From positions 6,138,001 through 6,202,000 of the forward strand of contig NC_016631.1 in the NCBI RefSeq assembly GCF_000178955.2: a DNA stretch of 64,000 bases. Direction: 5' to 3'. The translations under genes were made by a program, and so were the position numbers. Source of the DNA: Granulicella mallensis MP5ACTX8. Its GTDB lineage: Bacteria > Acidobacteriota > Terriglobia > Terriglobales > Acidobacteriaceae. Shown in pieces: positions 52,301-60,763 of the stretch (within the stretch, counting starts at the first letter, position 1; each line of letters opens with the position of its first letter). The notes beneath the pieces were generated by a model that was not told where the DNA came from, ran no database searches, and was given only the letters and a program-made list of their open reading frames with translations.

Positions 52301-53026
52301 GGTAGCAACCAGAACCTGTCCAGTCGAGGTGACCTCGCCGGAGACGTCCTGCGTTGAACGGTTTAACTGAAATTCGCCGATGGAGCCCTGCGACACGTTG
52401 AAGATGGTGGTACCGACGGTTTCGTCGGTGATGTCCTGACCATCGAGAAGGATACGAGTGGTGCGTCCCGCAATACCACCGATGGACAAGGCCGAGTAGC
52501 CAGCCTTCGTAGGATCGAAGGAACCGCCAGACTGCAGAATGACGCCGGGTTCGATCTGGGCCACATCGAGGAAGTTACGGCCATTGATGGGAAGCGAGCT
52601 AATCTGCTGAGAGGTCAACACATCGCTGACACCCGGTTGATCGGTGTTAACCTGGACACCGCCCGCGCTAACTTCAACGGTTTCAGTCGATTTGCCTACC
52701 GTGAGCTTGTAGGTCCCGGTGGTGGCTGTACCGATGCGGATCGACGTATTGATCGCAAGCGTTTCGAATCCGGACATGCTCACCGTGACCTTATAGGAGC
52801 CTGGAAGCAATGGGCCAACCGCATAGTAGCCGGAGCCGTCCGTCTTGGCTTCTTTTACCGAACCTGTATCGACGTTGCGAACGCTGATCTGCGCACCCGG
52901 TATGGCCGCGCCACTAGGGTCCGTAATGGTCCCCTCAATCGATCCACCATTGGTTGAGGTCACCTGGCCGTAAGCAATCGTCAGTGACGCCATGAGCACA
53001 ACTAAAAGCGCAAAAATTTTCTTCAT
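49352..53026 (-). CDS. TonB-dependent receptor, Oar-like, 2
   Basis: Outer-membrane receptor of 1224 aa from ATG 53026, preceded by a GAGGA ribosome site. Signal peptide about 1-21 (ending TIAYGQ), a carboxypeptidase-regulatory-like domain (about 28-105, IEGTITDPSGAAIPGAQISVRN), plug (about 115-260) and barrel ending IEFQLQLSF. It is a paralogue type of receptor 1 but clearly diverged (different barrel loops and Cys content). It lies in the same orientation, with rlmH between them on the other strand. Confidence 0.92.
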   Translation of the reverse strand: MKKIFALLVVLMASLTIAYGQVTSTNGGSIEGTITDPSGAAIPGAQISVRNVDTGSVKEAKTDGSGYYAVGPLLPGSYKVTVSMSGFETLAINTSIRIGTATTGTYKLTVGKSTETVEVSAGGVQVNTDQPGVSDVLTSQQISSLPINGRNFLDVAQIEPGVILQSGGSFDPTKAGYSALSIGGIAGRTTRILLDGQDITDETVGTTIFNVSQGSIGEFQLNRSTQDVSGEVTSTGQVLVATKSGTNGFHGELFYNFQDSRAGFATEFGTQTPFQRNQFGGSLGGPIFKDKLFFFGNAERIKQDASQAAGVSSIFPQYQNLNIPFSYRETYSTIRLDYNGPFGGHYFARVNYNVNSVAGNFGEQFETYANRDNTPGIAGGADFQLGHFTHSFRGSYEKFHNLISDTSTSSPLDLIPGIALQNVAGTSPLLATGPNVDAPQGTFQTDAQARYDGSWTKGAHTIRFGYSINHILGGGFANFFGLGPRLRENSATLFTGPVDGDPTAPGCGNVVGAAACPSDPLNGYHASTIAIGNNLGFFTENPGFGLIGGGTHDWREGAYVADGWKVTPNFTLSAGLRWSVDTDRANQDVAPIPCSALDPAVYNPAGGPNQAPCSGSTSLLGQFGPQFAPSVHQPYANFGPQIGFAYAPGNHKTVIRAGFGIFYDGDVFNNTTNARTSLLAKGPFFAQADGQSFCSGQYANADGSITSGATVNGTTLNISQICALPVGQAAPYVLALSQSFQSIAAKNPQGTNSGFIGETLSASGIYGAPYRTPYSEQWNLGAQHELFKGAVLSVDYIHNSTLKVGQLLDVNHLGAARYFNPTAAQNAIAATLAPDPANNYAGYPMCPQGYTSAAINCAIANGATIDDFAGKGLDGAKEFLGANSPASNGKTVATGAAFPGQNPLLGSGSFILPVGRSGYDALQVVFRQQSSHPIRGIERSNLQVSYNLSRILSTSNNTTGDQFFNNLSFDNDHPTAYMGRSELDRKHQVSFGGSFLLKYGPEVGIIGHFYSALPQTLTLDNTASAVGNIYRSDLTGDGTTGDLAPGTMPGDYMHRIKPSNLSHYINNFNSTVAGSLTPAGKVLVGSGLLTQAQLIALGGTVQPLVNSIQNGVAPGNADYRQVDLTFAYPIRLGHYVHTLGDAVTLEPKVAFYNIANFSNFGDTSGNPSAATFQGNLGSPGPGSVNGPTFNNGQDVQNAYRVSRQSGTFDQGAPRTIEFQLQLSF

Positions 53027-53434
53027 AAGTCCGTTTATCCTCAGCAAAGAAAGCAGCCCCTATGGAGACATTCGCAGGCATCGCGAACACCACGTACAAA
53101 GTGTCTGTTTATGAAACTTGCGATTAGCCTTGCACGTCTTATACCAAACATAAAAACCGGGGAATACTGAGGATATTCCGATCTGCAAAGTTATCGGACT
53201 GCGGGATACTACACTTTATAACGAGTGTTACTTATCAAAACTATGTAATTTTGTATTCACGGCTCAGCTCTTCAGTGTTCCAACCTCTAGAGTCATGATC
53301 ATTCCGCCCTCAAAACATCCACCGCGCAGCCTCATCCAGCCGGACGCGGGCTGGAACAAGAGGGTCTTCGCACTCGGAATGACAGAAGAAAGAGCGAAAG
53401 CCAACCCTGCTCAACCTGCGTTAACATCATCCGC
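53027..53434. other. 408-bp intergenic region upstream of TonB receptor 2
   Basis: AT-rich from about 53140 to 53270, which likely carries the promoter of receptor 2 and a leader. At 53371-53393 there is a fragment, CACTCGGAATGACAGAAGAA, resembling the end of the hairpin-element family. No gene is supported. Confidence 0.45.
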
Positions 53435-53917
53435 ATGAGCACACTCTCCCGCCGCGATCTCTGTCAGAGTCTTCCCCTACTGGCGCTTCTCCCCACATTG
53501 AGCGCCCATGCCCAGACCCCGCAAACCGCAGGCGAACCAGCGGCCGCCGCCGACTGCACAATGCTCACCACCTGCGAGGCAATTCCCACGATCCCTGGCA
53601 CCTCCACTCATCCGGGAATTACGAGCCATGGAATCCTTCACGGCCAGATCCCCGGCATCACGCACATCGAGGTCCACGAGACCAAGCTCGATCCCGGCAA
53701 GGCCCCTCATCCGCCGCATCGCCATCCGCACGCCGAACTGATGCTCATCCGCGAGGGCTCGCTCGAGTTCACCTCCGACGCTCCGCCCGTAACCATCACC
53801 GCCGGAGGCACGATCTACTGCGCCCCCAACCAGCTCCATGGCATCCACAATAATGGCAATACGCAGACCGTTTACTACGTCGTGGAGATCGGTGGCCAGC
53901 AGCCCTGCACGAAATAG
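53435..53917 (+). CDS. Cupin-domain protein with Tat-like signal
   Basis: Protein of 160 aa. The start MSTLSRRDLCQSLPLLALLP has the SRRDLC pattern of a twin-arginine signal peptide, so it is likely exported folded. The cupin core (about 75-150) has the first metal motif HPPHRHPHAELMLIREG and the second His in NQLHGIHN. Cupins range from sugar isomerases to oxidases; no substrate is indicated. It stands before the ICMT-like gene, with 63 bp between. Confidence 0.85.
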   Translation: MSTLSRRDLCQSLPLLALLPTLSAHAQTPQTAGEPAAAADCTMLTTCEAIPTIPGTSTHPGITSHGILHGQIPGITHIEVHETKLDPGKAPHPPHRHPHAELMLIREGSLEFTSDAPPVTITAGGTIYCAPNQLHGIHNNGNTQTVYYVVEIGGQQPCTK

Positions 53918-53980
53918 CGGCGGGGCCGGATAAACTGGAGGTTCATCGCGCTTCAGGTTTATCGCGCTTCAAGGAGATCC

Positions 53981-54730
53981 ATGTTCAAGGCCAGTCGCTT
54001 TGAGTACCGCTTCCGTTTTCTGATTCACGCCTTGATCTTCACGCTGGCCTTCTGGGCGCCGTGGGTCGAGTGGATCCCGGGGCTCGACCTGACGCGCAAG
54101 ACGACCTGGCTGGTCGCGTCGTTCTGGCTATCGCTCCATGGCTGGATGAGCTTCCAGGTCGCGACGATTGTCCTGCTGGTGGTCGCGCTGCTCTTTACCG
54201 GCCTCGGAGCGTGGCTGCGCACCTGGGGAGCGGCGTACGTGGGTGTGGGAGTTGTGGCCTCACGCGCGATGCACGGCACAGCCATGCTGACCGATGGGCC
54301 CTATCGCCGGACGCGCAATCCGCTCTACCTGGGCACGCTGCTTCACACCATCGGCATTGCGATCCTGATGCCTCCAAGCGGTGCGATCTTTGCGATCATA
54401 CTGATCTGGGTCTTTCAGATTCGCCTGGCACTTGCTGAGGAGCCGTTTCTCGCGGCGCAGTTCGGCCAGCCCTATCTCAACTACGCCGCAGCGGTGCCAA
54501 GGTTTTTGCCGTATCCCACTCCCCGTGCAGAGGCTGCGGGAGCCTCACCCCGCTGGGGGCAGGCTGTACTGGGCGAGCTGTACTTCATCGCTGTGTTTGC
54601 CGTGTTGGCCGTCCTGGGATGGAACTTCAATGCACAGTGGCTGCGCCAGGGCATTCTGATCTCGCTGGGTGTGTGGCTGGTGGCGCGTGCGTTTATGCCG
54701 GCAGCGAAGGCGGAGACCGTGGCAGCGTAG
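53981..54730 (+). CDS. Isoprenylcysteine carboxyl methyltransferase-family membrane protein
   Basis: Protein of 249 aa with six or seven membrane segments. The ICMT/PEMT-like SAM-binding region is clear: GPYRRTRNPLYLG, then EEPFLAAQFGQPYLNYAAAVPRFLP, in which the tail RNP-Y and EE are the classical residues. Bacterial members methylate small or lipid-like substrates, so a lipid role is possible but unproven. It ends near a half-copy of the hairpin-element family. Confidence 0.87.
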   Translation: MFKASRFEYRFRFLIHALIFTLAFWAPWVEWIPGLDLTRKTTWLVASFWLSLHGWMSFQVATIVLLVVALLFTGLGAWLRTWGAAYVGVGVVASRAMHGTAMLTDGPYRRTRNPLYLGTLLHTIGIAILMPPSGAIFAIILIWVFQIRLALAEEPFLAAQFGQPYLNYAAAVPRFLPYPTPRAEAAGASPRWGQAVLGELYFIAVFAVLAVLGWNFNAQWLRQGILISLGVWLVARAFMPAAKAETVAA

Positions 54731-54761
54731 CGCTCTCGAAGGCAGTCGTGCCCCTACGAGC

Positions 54762-54812
54762 AGACAGCAGGTTCCTCACTGCGCTCGGAATGACAACCAC
54801 AAAAGCAAAGAC
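54762..54812. repeat. Half copy of the hairpin-element family
   Basis: Contains GACAGCAGGTTCCTCACTGC followed by GCTCGGAATGACAACCACAA, a right arm like that of element A, but without a left arm nearby. Confidence 0.6.
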
Positions 54813-54840
54813 AAAAACGGCGGCAAAGTACAAAGCAAAA

Positions 54841-54884
54841 GCGCCCCATTCTGCGACGATGAAACCGTCGCGCGGATGGGGCGC
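54841..54884. terminator. Hairpin terminator of the HU gene
   Basis: Outer stem GCGCCCCAT/ATGGGGCGC with an inner GCGACG/CGTCGC helix. On the minus strand it is followed by a T-run (TTTTGCTTTG), fitting an intrinsic terminator for the HU gene. Confidence 0.8.
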
Positions 54885-54903
54885 CTTTGGCTAAAGAAAG
54901 AAA

Positions 54904-55200
54904 CTACTTCTTGGGCGGAGCGATGGTGTCCTTCGCGACCTTGGCCACGCGGAACTTAACAACGGTCTTAGCCTTGATCTTGATGGCCTCGCCGGTCTGG
55001 GGGTTACGACCCACGCGGGCCTTGCGCTCAGCCTTCACCAGCTTGCCGATACCGGGGATGGTGAACTCACCGTTCTTCTTCGTCTCCTTGACGGCAGTTT
55101 CTGCCAGCAGTTCGAGGAAGGCTGCGGTCTGCTTGTTCGTGAGCTCGAGCTTCTCTGCCAGCAGGCGGACAAGCTGTGTCTTTGTAATTCCCTTTGCCAT
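54904..55200 (-). CDS. HU-family DNA-binding protein
   Basis: Nucleoid protein of 98 aa. Sequence MAKGITKTQLVRLLAEKLELTNKQTAAFLELL forms the helical dimerisation part; the beta arms show GEFTIPGIGKLVKAERKARVGRNPQTGEAIKIKAKTVVKFRV with the conserved RNPQTGE and Pro at the arm tip. It bends DNA without strict sequence preference. The last residues add a PPKK tail. Upstream 55201-55444 is AT-rich and probably holds a strong promoter. Transcription ends at the hairpin downstream. Confidence 0.96.
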   Translation of the reverse strand: MAKGITKTQLVRLLAEKLELTNKQTAAFLELLAETAVKETKKNGEFTIPGIGKLVKAERKARVGRNPQTGEAIKIKAKTVVKFRVAKVAKDTIAPPKK

Positions 55201-55444
55201 GTTGTGTACTCCTTCGTTTCCGAATGATTGAGCATGGGCTTTCGCCCATTCCCCGCAGCTTGAATACGGACACTAATCGCCAGTGTTCATGCGGGTGCGG
55301 AGAAAACCGCGCCGAACATCACCTTCAACCTTCCTGAACTCTTTGTCAACGGGAAATATCGTGTTTCCACAAGTTTTTTATGGGTTTTTCCGATATTTCA
55401 CGGTTTTTGTCCCTAAACAGGTACAAAACAGGCAAAATCGTCCA

Positions 55445-56185
55445 TCAAAAGAGGGGTCTGGAGGGTTTGCGAACCGCCTCCGACGCCTCAAGAATCGCTC
55501 CATTCAGGGCATGTACCAGGGGTGCCGCGAGACGAAATCTCTGCACCGCTTCCTTCAGGAGTGCAGGCTCGAGCGCGATCTCGGAAGGCAACGAAACCTG
55601 CACACCCCAGTTCTTCGCGCGCAGCAGTTCGTCCGCGGGATGGTCCGCGGGAAAGCCCTTGGGCATACGCGTCAGGGACGATGAATCGATCCCCGACATC
55701 GGCGGTTGGATCTTGCTTCCCGCGCTGCGGGCGCGCGGCTTGAGGATCGCAGCCTGCAGAGCGCGATACTCCTCATGGTGCTCCGCCAGCCAGCGGCGGA
55801 TAGCCAGCAACTGCTCGCGCTCGGGCATGTAGACGCCGGCGGAGATATGCACCTCCTTGGGGCTGACGTGCAGATAAAAGCCGCCGCCGGAGGTCTTCTC
55901 CATGCCGCGCCGCGCCCACCAGGCGGCGACCTGGCGTTTGTACGGACGCTTGTCGGAGCTGAAGCGCGTGTCGCGATAGATGCGCATCATCGTCTTATTG
56001 GCCGGACGCACGTGCTCGGGCGCGAAGTCGTCCATGGCCTTATTGATCTCGTCGATGAACGCGAGCATCGGCTGTTTGAGCGCGCGATCGTAGACGTCGC
56101 GCCGCGCTTCGAACCACTCGCGATCGTTATAACGTGCGAGGCCGCGAAGAAATTTGAGGGTCTCGGGGGTGAAGTACGTAGACAT
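55445..56185 (-). CDS. DUF2461 family protein
   Basis: Protein of 246 aa from ATG 56185 (MSTYFTPETLKFLRGL). The family start YFTPETLKFLRGLARYNDREWFEARRDVYD and IYRDTRFSSDKRPYK, then GGGFYLHVSPKEVHISAGVYMPE, are clear. DUF2461 (TIGR02453) proteins are widespread, single-domain and of unknown function. It stands alone, in the same direction as HU, which is about 240 bp downstream. Confidence 0.88.
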   Translation of the reverse strand: MSTYFTPETLKFLRGLARYNDREWFEARRDVYDRALKQPMLAFIDEINKAMDDFAPEHVRPANKTMMRIYRDTRFSSDKRPYKRQVAAWWARRGMEKTSGGGFYLHVSPKEVHISAGVYMPEREQLLAIRRWLAEHHEEYRALQAAILKPRARSAGSKIQPPMSGIDSSSLTRMPKGFPADHPADELLRAKNWGVQVSLPSEIALEPALLKEAVQRFRLAAPLVHALNGAILEASEAVRKPSRPLF

Positions 56186-56228
56186 AACGACTCTGATGCT
56201 ATCGGACTTCAACTCCACTCAAGAAAAA

Positions 56229-56252
56229 CAGCGGAGACCGAAGTCTCCGCTG
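56229..56252. terminator. Hairpin terminator after the M28 peptidase gene
   Basis: Stem CAGCGGAGAC (56229-56238), loop CGAA, right arm 56243-56252, then on the minus strand a T-rich run. The CGAA loop also occurs at 44779-44782. Confidence 0.85.
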
Positions 56253-56276
56253 TGGTCGCATCGTCGCTCAAGCGGC

Positions 56277-58067
56277 CTATTTCGCCGGTTCAACGGCATT
56301 CGGATACAGCCCCGGAATCGGCGCGGACAACTGCTTTTCCAGCTCCGGATGCGGGAACGGCTTGCGCGGCATCATCTCGTCGCGCTGGCTGGTGTTCCAG
56401 AGAAAGATCGCCTCTACGATGGCAGCCTGTTCGAGATCGGCCTGGTGCAGGCGGTCATAGGTATCCATGTCCGAGTGGTGAGTGCGCGTCTCGTAGTCCA
56501 ACGGGTCCTGAATAAACTGGAAGCCCGGCAGGCCTACGGCGTCGAACGACAGGTGATCCGTACCTCCCGTATTGCGATTGCTGATGGTCGTTACGCCAAG
56601 ATCGTGCAGCGGGGCAATCCACTGCGCGAAGATCGGCGCAATCGCAAAGTTCTCCTGCGTATAGACGCCACGTACCTTGCCGGTGCCGTTGTCGAGGTTG
56701 TAGTAGGCGTCCAGCGTCTCCCACTCTTTGGTCGTCTGCAGAGGGCCGCGATTGCGGCTCATGTAGCTGGGCGTGCCGACGGGGTCAGGCGTAGCGGGAG
56801 CGGCGAAGGTGCCGAAGTGCTGTTTCACATAGCCCTGCGAGCCGAAGAGACCCTCTTCTTCTCCGGACCACAGCGCGATCCTGATCGTCCGGCGCGGATG
56901 CAGATCCAGCGCCTTCAGGATGCGCACAGCCTCCATCGCGACGATGGAGCCTGCACCGTTGTCCGTCGCGCCCGTACCGGAGATCCAGCTATCGAGATGG
57001 CCGCCGACCATGACGACCTGATCCTTGAGGTCGGAGCCGGGAATCTCGGCAACCGTGTCGAAGCCGTGCTCGTGGTCGCCGGTAAACTTCGTCTCAATGT
57101 TGACCTCAACCGTAACAGGCACGTGCGCCTGCGCCATGCGTGCGAGGCGGTTGTAGTGCTCGATCATCATGACGGCGTTGGGAATCTTGACCGCATTCTC
57201 CATCGTCTGCGCACCACGGATAAGGTTTGCTCCGTTGTCGTCGAAGATGATGCCTGTGCCTCCGCCGTTGCCGCCATCGCGGCTGGGCGTGATGATGGCT
57301 GCAACACCTTCTTCGATCATCATCTTGAGTGCCCGCTGACGAAGCGCCGCGAGGCGCTGCCGCTCCGCCATCAGGGTCTGAATATTGACCGCCGGGGCGG
57401 CGTTCGCACGACGGCTCTCGGCGTTCTCCATGTCCTTGAGCTCTTCGTCAGTGTAGCGATGGAAGAGAGGCTCGGTGATATCGGGCGTCGGGCGCATGGC
57501 TCCAAGCAGCACGATCTTGCCTGCCAGCGTGCCGTGCAACTTGTCCAGCTCTTCCGCGTCGGCCAGCGGCACATAGACGATCTCTCCGGTCACGGGACCT
57601 TTCGTAGCAGGCGACCAGGGAGCGGCCTGCATCCAGAGGGGCTCTGGGTCGGGCGAGACCATGCGCGCCCAGGTGTTGATCTGCTGCCAACCCATGCCGA
57701 ACTCGCCCCAGTCTTCGAGGTGCGCGTTTTCGAGGCCGATCTTGCTCAAGGTATCGCGTGTCCAGGCGTTGGCCTTGGCCATGTTCGGCGAGCCGGTGAG
57801 TCGCGGACCGATGCCGTCGGCCAGTGCCGCGCCAAAATCCATCACCTTGCCGTGCTGCAGGCCCTCCGCACGAATACGCGCGTACATCGTGAGATCGAGG
57901 TTTTCGGTAGAAGGCTGTGGACCGTAGTAGGACGGAACGTTTTTAGATTCCGTCCTGGCCTCGGCGGGCTTTTTCTTCTCGGTGGCGTGGGCTGCCGTGG
58001 AGAGCAACGCAGCAAGGGCAAACAGGGTCGTGCTACAGCGCAAAGAGGTGCGGAGGAAGGCGGGCAT
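56277..58067 (-). CDS. M28-family zinc peptidase, secreted
   Basis: Carboxypeptidase-Q-like peptidase of 596 aa with a signal peptide (about 1-29, AALLSTAAHA). An inserted protease-associated domain (about 165-330) precedes the metal site. The two-zinc ligands are visible: His in GGHLDSW, Asp in GATDNGAG, the catalytic and ligand Glu in WSGEEEGLFGS, and the terminal His in THHSDMDTYD. It probably trims peptides in the periplasm. It is monocistronic, with a clear terminator downstream. Confidence 0.92.
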   Translation of the reverse strand: MPAFLRTSLRCSTTLFALAALLSTAAHATEKKKPAEARTESKNVPSYYGPQPSTENLDLTMYARIRAEGLQHGKVMDFGAALADGIGPRLTGSPNMAKANAWTRDTLSKIGLENAHLEDWGEFGMGWQQINTWARMVSPDPEPLWMQAAPWSPATKGPVTGEIVYVPLADAEELDKLHGTLAGKIVLLGAMRPTPDITEPLFHRYTDEELKDMENAESRRANAAPAVNIQTLMAERQRLAALRQRALKMMIEEGVAAIITPSRDGGNGGGTGIIFDDNGANLIRGAQTMENAVKIPNAVMMIEHYNRLARMAQAHVPVTVEVNIETKFTGDHEHGFDTVAEIPGSDLKDQVVMVGGHLDSWISGTGATDNGAGSIVAMEAVRILKALDLHPRRTIRIALWSGEEEGLFGSQGYVKQHFGTFAAPATPDPVGTPSYMSRNRGPLQTTKEWETLDAYYNLDNGTGKVRGVYTQENFAIAPIFAQWIAPLHDLGVTTISNRNTGGTDHLSFDAVGLPGFQFIQDPLDYETRTHHSDMDTYDRLHQADLEQAAIVEAIFLWNTSQRDEMMPRKPFPHPELEKQLSAPIPGLYPNAVEPAK

Positions 58068-58333
58068 GAAGACTCCTTGGAGGGTGGTGCCAGTGGTAGA
58101 TGTGGAGAATACGCCTGGCTGGCGAGGATAGTTTCGCTGATGGGGTGATTGGTCTGAATTACCCCAAAATTGTCATCTCGACCGAAATGCAGGGCGCGGC
58201 GAACGCGTTTTTGTTTGTTGGGGTGCGCGCATGTTGGCTTTATCGTGGCTATCCAGCCCGCCTTGTGGTGGGCGATCCCATGAACACAAAGGGGGCCCAG
58301 AGGATCAAACGGCCGCGGCGGCGCAAAAGCGCG
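58068..58333. other. 266-bp region between M28 gene and a small membrane protein gene
   Basis: No gene is supported. The stretch around 58160-58200 (TTGTCATCTCGACCGAAATG) resembles the ends of dispersed repeats elsewhere in the window but has no partner arm. Confidence 0.4.
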
Positions 58334-58645
58334 CTAACTGTGCCGTGACTTCCGTGCCATGCGCCGGGCCCACTGTACGCCCAGATAGCTCAGAGCCAGC
58401 GCCATGACCACGACACCCACCGGAAAACCAGCGCGGCGATAGGCGATCGCGAAGTCCACCGGATGGTGCGTCACGGACATATAGACCAGCAATACTAGGA
58501 TCGCGCAGAAGGTCGTCGCGAAGAACGCGGCGAAACCTGTCGCCAGTCCCATGAGCAGCGATTGGAACCAGCCGAGATCGCCCAGCGGGATTCCCAGCAA
58601 CACACCGTCGCGCCTTGCGCGTTCTACATCGTTTGCAGTCGCCAT
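58334..58645 (-). CDS. Small membrane hypothetical protein
   Basis: Protein of 103 aa with two membrane segments (about 31-57, LLMGLATGFAAFFATTFCAILVLLVY, and 72-92). The C-terminus is very basic (RRMARKSRHS) and so presumably cytoplasmic. No family recognised. It is divergent from the gene at 58665, with starts 20 bp apart, and they may share a promoter region. Confidence 0.7.
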   Translation of the reverse strand: MATANDVERARRDGVLLGIPLGDLGWFQSLLMGLATGFAAFFATTFCAILVLLVYMSVTHHPVDFAIAYRRAGFPVGVVVMALALSYLGVQWARRMARKSRHS

Positions 58646-58664
58646 ACTCAGCTAGAATAAGCTA

Positions 58665-59588
58665 ATGGCTGAGACTCTGCAGAGCGGCGCTGTACGTACG
58701 CCGCAACTGGTACGCGCGGCACAGGTTGCGCGCGAGGCGGAAGTTCGCCAATCGGCCAACGGTGTGGCCTTTGCCACCTATGGCGAAACTGGCGTTGACG
58801 CCCCCGACCTCGACCGCATGCTGGAGACGGTGCCTGCGGCCATCGTCGCCGCCCTCAAGAGCAATACCTATTACTTTGTGCCACTGGCGCTGCGCGAGAA
58901 TCCCGAAACCGGCGAGAGCACCGAAACGGATGCCAAAGCCAGCACCCCTACCAACGAGCCGACGATGGTGGCCGGCGAATATACCGACGCCTTCAGCGAT
59001 GCGGCTATCTGCCATCGCAATGTAGAGCTGGGCAGCGGCAATCGCGGTGTGTTCATCTCGACGCGGCTGCTGGGCGACCGCTTCGCGCTAAGCTTTGAGT
59101 TCTTTATCAACGTCGCGCATGCGTTCGTCGACCAGGCGGGTGTGCCCGCTTCGTTTGCCGACCTCGTGTGGAAGCAGGCCCTCGACAATGTACGCGGCGA
59201 AACCAGCCTCGATGCCTGGGAGTCGCGCAACCTTGCCTTTGGCCGCCCGGCAAACGCGGAGCCCGAACCTTTAGCCTCGCTCTCGCGGCGCGGACCGGGA
59301 CTGGTCACGAAACCGCGTTCGTTCAGCGGAGCCTCTTCGAATGCCCCGGCAACACCGGCCACCATCAACGAGAAAGAGCGCGGCTTGTATATCGATTCGG
59401 CGTTCTCGGATGCCGTTGCGCTGTACCTGCTGTCGTTGGCGCTGGACTTCGACTACAGCGAGCTGCGTGAGCGCGAGTACCCGCTGCTGGCTCCGGCTGC
59501 GCTGGCGGCGCGGCTACGGCTTGTAGCTGATTTGTTTCCACCGAACCAGGGATATGAGTTTGCGGTAAGGTATCGTCGCAGGGCGTAG
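58665..59588 (+). CDS. Conserved hypothetical protein
   Basis: Protein of 307 aa without signal peptide or membrane segment. Two conserved-looking blocks are visible: GVAFATYGETGVDAPDLDRMLETVPAAIVAALKSNTYYFVPLAL and the C-terminal GLYIDSAFSDAVALYLLSLALDFDYSELREREYPLLAPAALAARL. A Pro/Ala linker (about 215-250) separates them. No motif points to an enzyme. It is followed by a perfect terminator. Confidence 0.75.
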   Translation: MAETLQSGAVRTPQLVRAAQVAREAEVRQSANGVAFATYGETGVDAPDLDRMLETVPAAIVAALKSNTYYFVPLALRENPETGESTETDAKASTPTNEPTMVAGEYTDAFSDAAICHRNVELGSGNRGVFISTRLLGDRFALSFEFFINVAHAFVDQAGVPASFADLVWKQALDNVRGETSLDAWESRNLAFGRPANAEPEPLASLSRRGPGLVTKPRSFSGASSNAPATPATINEKERGLYIDSAFSDAVALYLLSLALDFDYSELREREYPLLAPAALAARLRLVADLFPPNQGYEFAVRYRRRA

Positions 59589-59620
59589 CAGTTCATAGCC
59601 TTCAGCAAACTTCTTCTGAA

Positions 59621-59660
59621 AAGCAAAACGGACTGCACAAAAGTGCAGTCCGTTTTGCTT
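59621..59660. terminator. Perfect hairpin terminator
   Basis: An 18-bp stem AAGCAAAACGGACTGCAC (59621-59638), loop AAAA, right arm 59643-59660. It follows the hypothetical gene and abuts hairpin element C. Confidence 0.88.
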
Positions 59661-59670
59661 TCGTCTTTGC

Positions 59671-59879
59671 CTTTGCTTTTCTTGTTGTCATTCCGACCCT
59701 GAGCGTAGCCGAAGGGGAGCGAACCTGCTGTCTCCCGTTTTTAACCACTGCCGGCGCAGACCATGTTTTTCGGTTGTTGCCCTACGCTTTTCCGGGTGAC
59801 GCGAGCAAAGAGCGGGAGACAGCAGGTTCGCTCCCCTTCGGCTACGCTCAGGGTCGGAATGACAACAAGAAAGGCAAAA
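59671..59879. repeat. Long hairpin element C
   Basis: Left arm 59671-59737 and right arm 59813-59879: about 67 bp, almost perfect complements, including CTGAGCGTAGCCGAAGGGGA. The spacer is 75 bp. It shares TTGTTGTCATTCCGA and GAACCTGCTGTCTCCCG with element A, 45 kb away. Confidence 0.85.
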
Positions 59880-59881
59880 AC

Positions 59882-60763
59882 TTAAAACGTTTGCAGCTTC
59901 CGCAAAGGCGGCGTGGGCCAGCGCTGCGAGCGCATTAACTCGCGCACCTGCTGTTCGCGCTGGGCTGCCGGAGGATGCGAGCGGAAGTAACCCGCGACGG
60001 TCTGCAATGAGACCTGCGCGGCCTCATCGACCGGAGTGGCCGGCTTATCGTCAGACGCATTTGCCTGCTGCTCCAGCTTCTCGAACTCCCCCAGGAGCTG
60101 CAGAATCCCCTGCGGAGAGTAGCCTGCCTTGACCGCCAGCGTCGTGCCATCGCGATCGGCCTCCATCTCCTGCTCTTTGCTATAACCCGCAAGAAAGACC
60201 TCAACCGGCAGACCTACAACGGCGCCGAGCGTTCCAAGCTCGCGCAGGTGCGCCTCTGTCTGCATGCGCTCCGCGCAGTGCCGCAGGTCGATGTGTTCCA
60301 CCTCATGGCCGAGCACCGCGGCGAGTGCGTCCTCGCTCTTCATGAGCACGATCACTCCCTGGCCGACGAAGACATGTCCGCCGGGAAGCGCGAAGGCGTT
60401 CACGAAGGCAGGGTCGGGGATGTAGTGGAACTTCCACGGCAACTTACGCCGCACACCTGCGGCGGCACGTTCGCCAACGATCTGAAGGTAGGCTTCGATG
60501 GCGCGATTTTTCGCCGCATCTGCTGGGGACGAAGGCCAGCGTTCTGCATACTCGCTCGCGAGTTCATCGCCTAGAGCGATCTCGTCGGCATCGGACATTG
60601 GATCGAAGTGTGTGGGCACCCGCGTCGCCTCATGCTGCGCATCCGCCGCGGCCGAGAGGATGCCCTGCGCCGAAGGCCGCGCAGCGATGCGCTGCCACTG
60701 TACAGCCACGATGGCGAAGATGCCCGCGATCACGATGAGGGAAAGAGGAAGCCAGCGTCTCAT
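59882..60763 (-). CDS. M48-family metallopeptidase
   Basis: Zinc protease of 293 aa from ATG 60763, with one N-terminal anchor (WLPLSLIVIAGIFAIVAV). The zinc motif HEVEH is in VLGHEVEHIDLRHC, with the third ligand Glu in EQEMEADRDG. The protein resembles the BepA/YcaL group that acts on outer-membrane proteins in the periplasm. Its start codon overlaps the stop of the DUF2339 gene (ATGA), so the two are coupled in translation. The longer frame upstream is antisense to that gene. Confidence 0.92.
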   Translation of the reverse strand: MRRWLPLSLIVIAGIFAIVAVQWQRIAARPSAQGILSAAADAQHEATRVPTHFDPMSDADEIALGDELASEYAERWPSSPADAAKNRAIEAYLQIVGERAAAGVRRKLPWKFHYIPDPAFVNAFALPGGHVFVGQGVIVLMKSEDALAAVLGHEVEHIDLRHCAERMQTEAHLRELGTLGAVVGLPVEVFLAGYSKEQEMEADRDGTTLAVKAGYSPQGILQLLGEFEKLEQQANASDDKPATPVDEAAQVSLQTVAGYFRSHPPAAQREQQVRELMRSQRWPTPPLRKLQTF

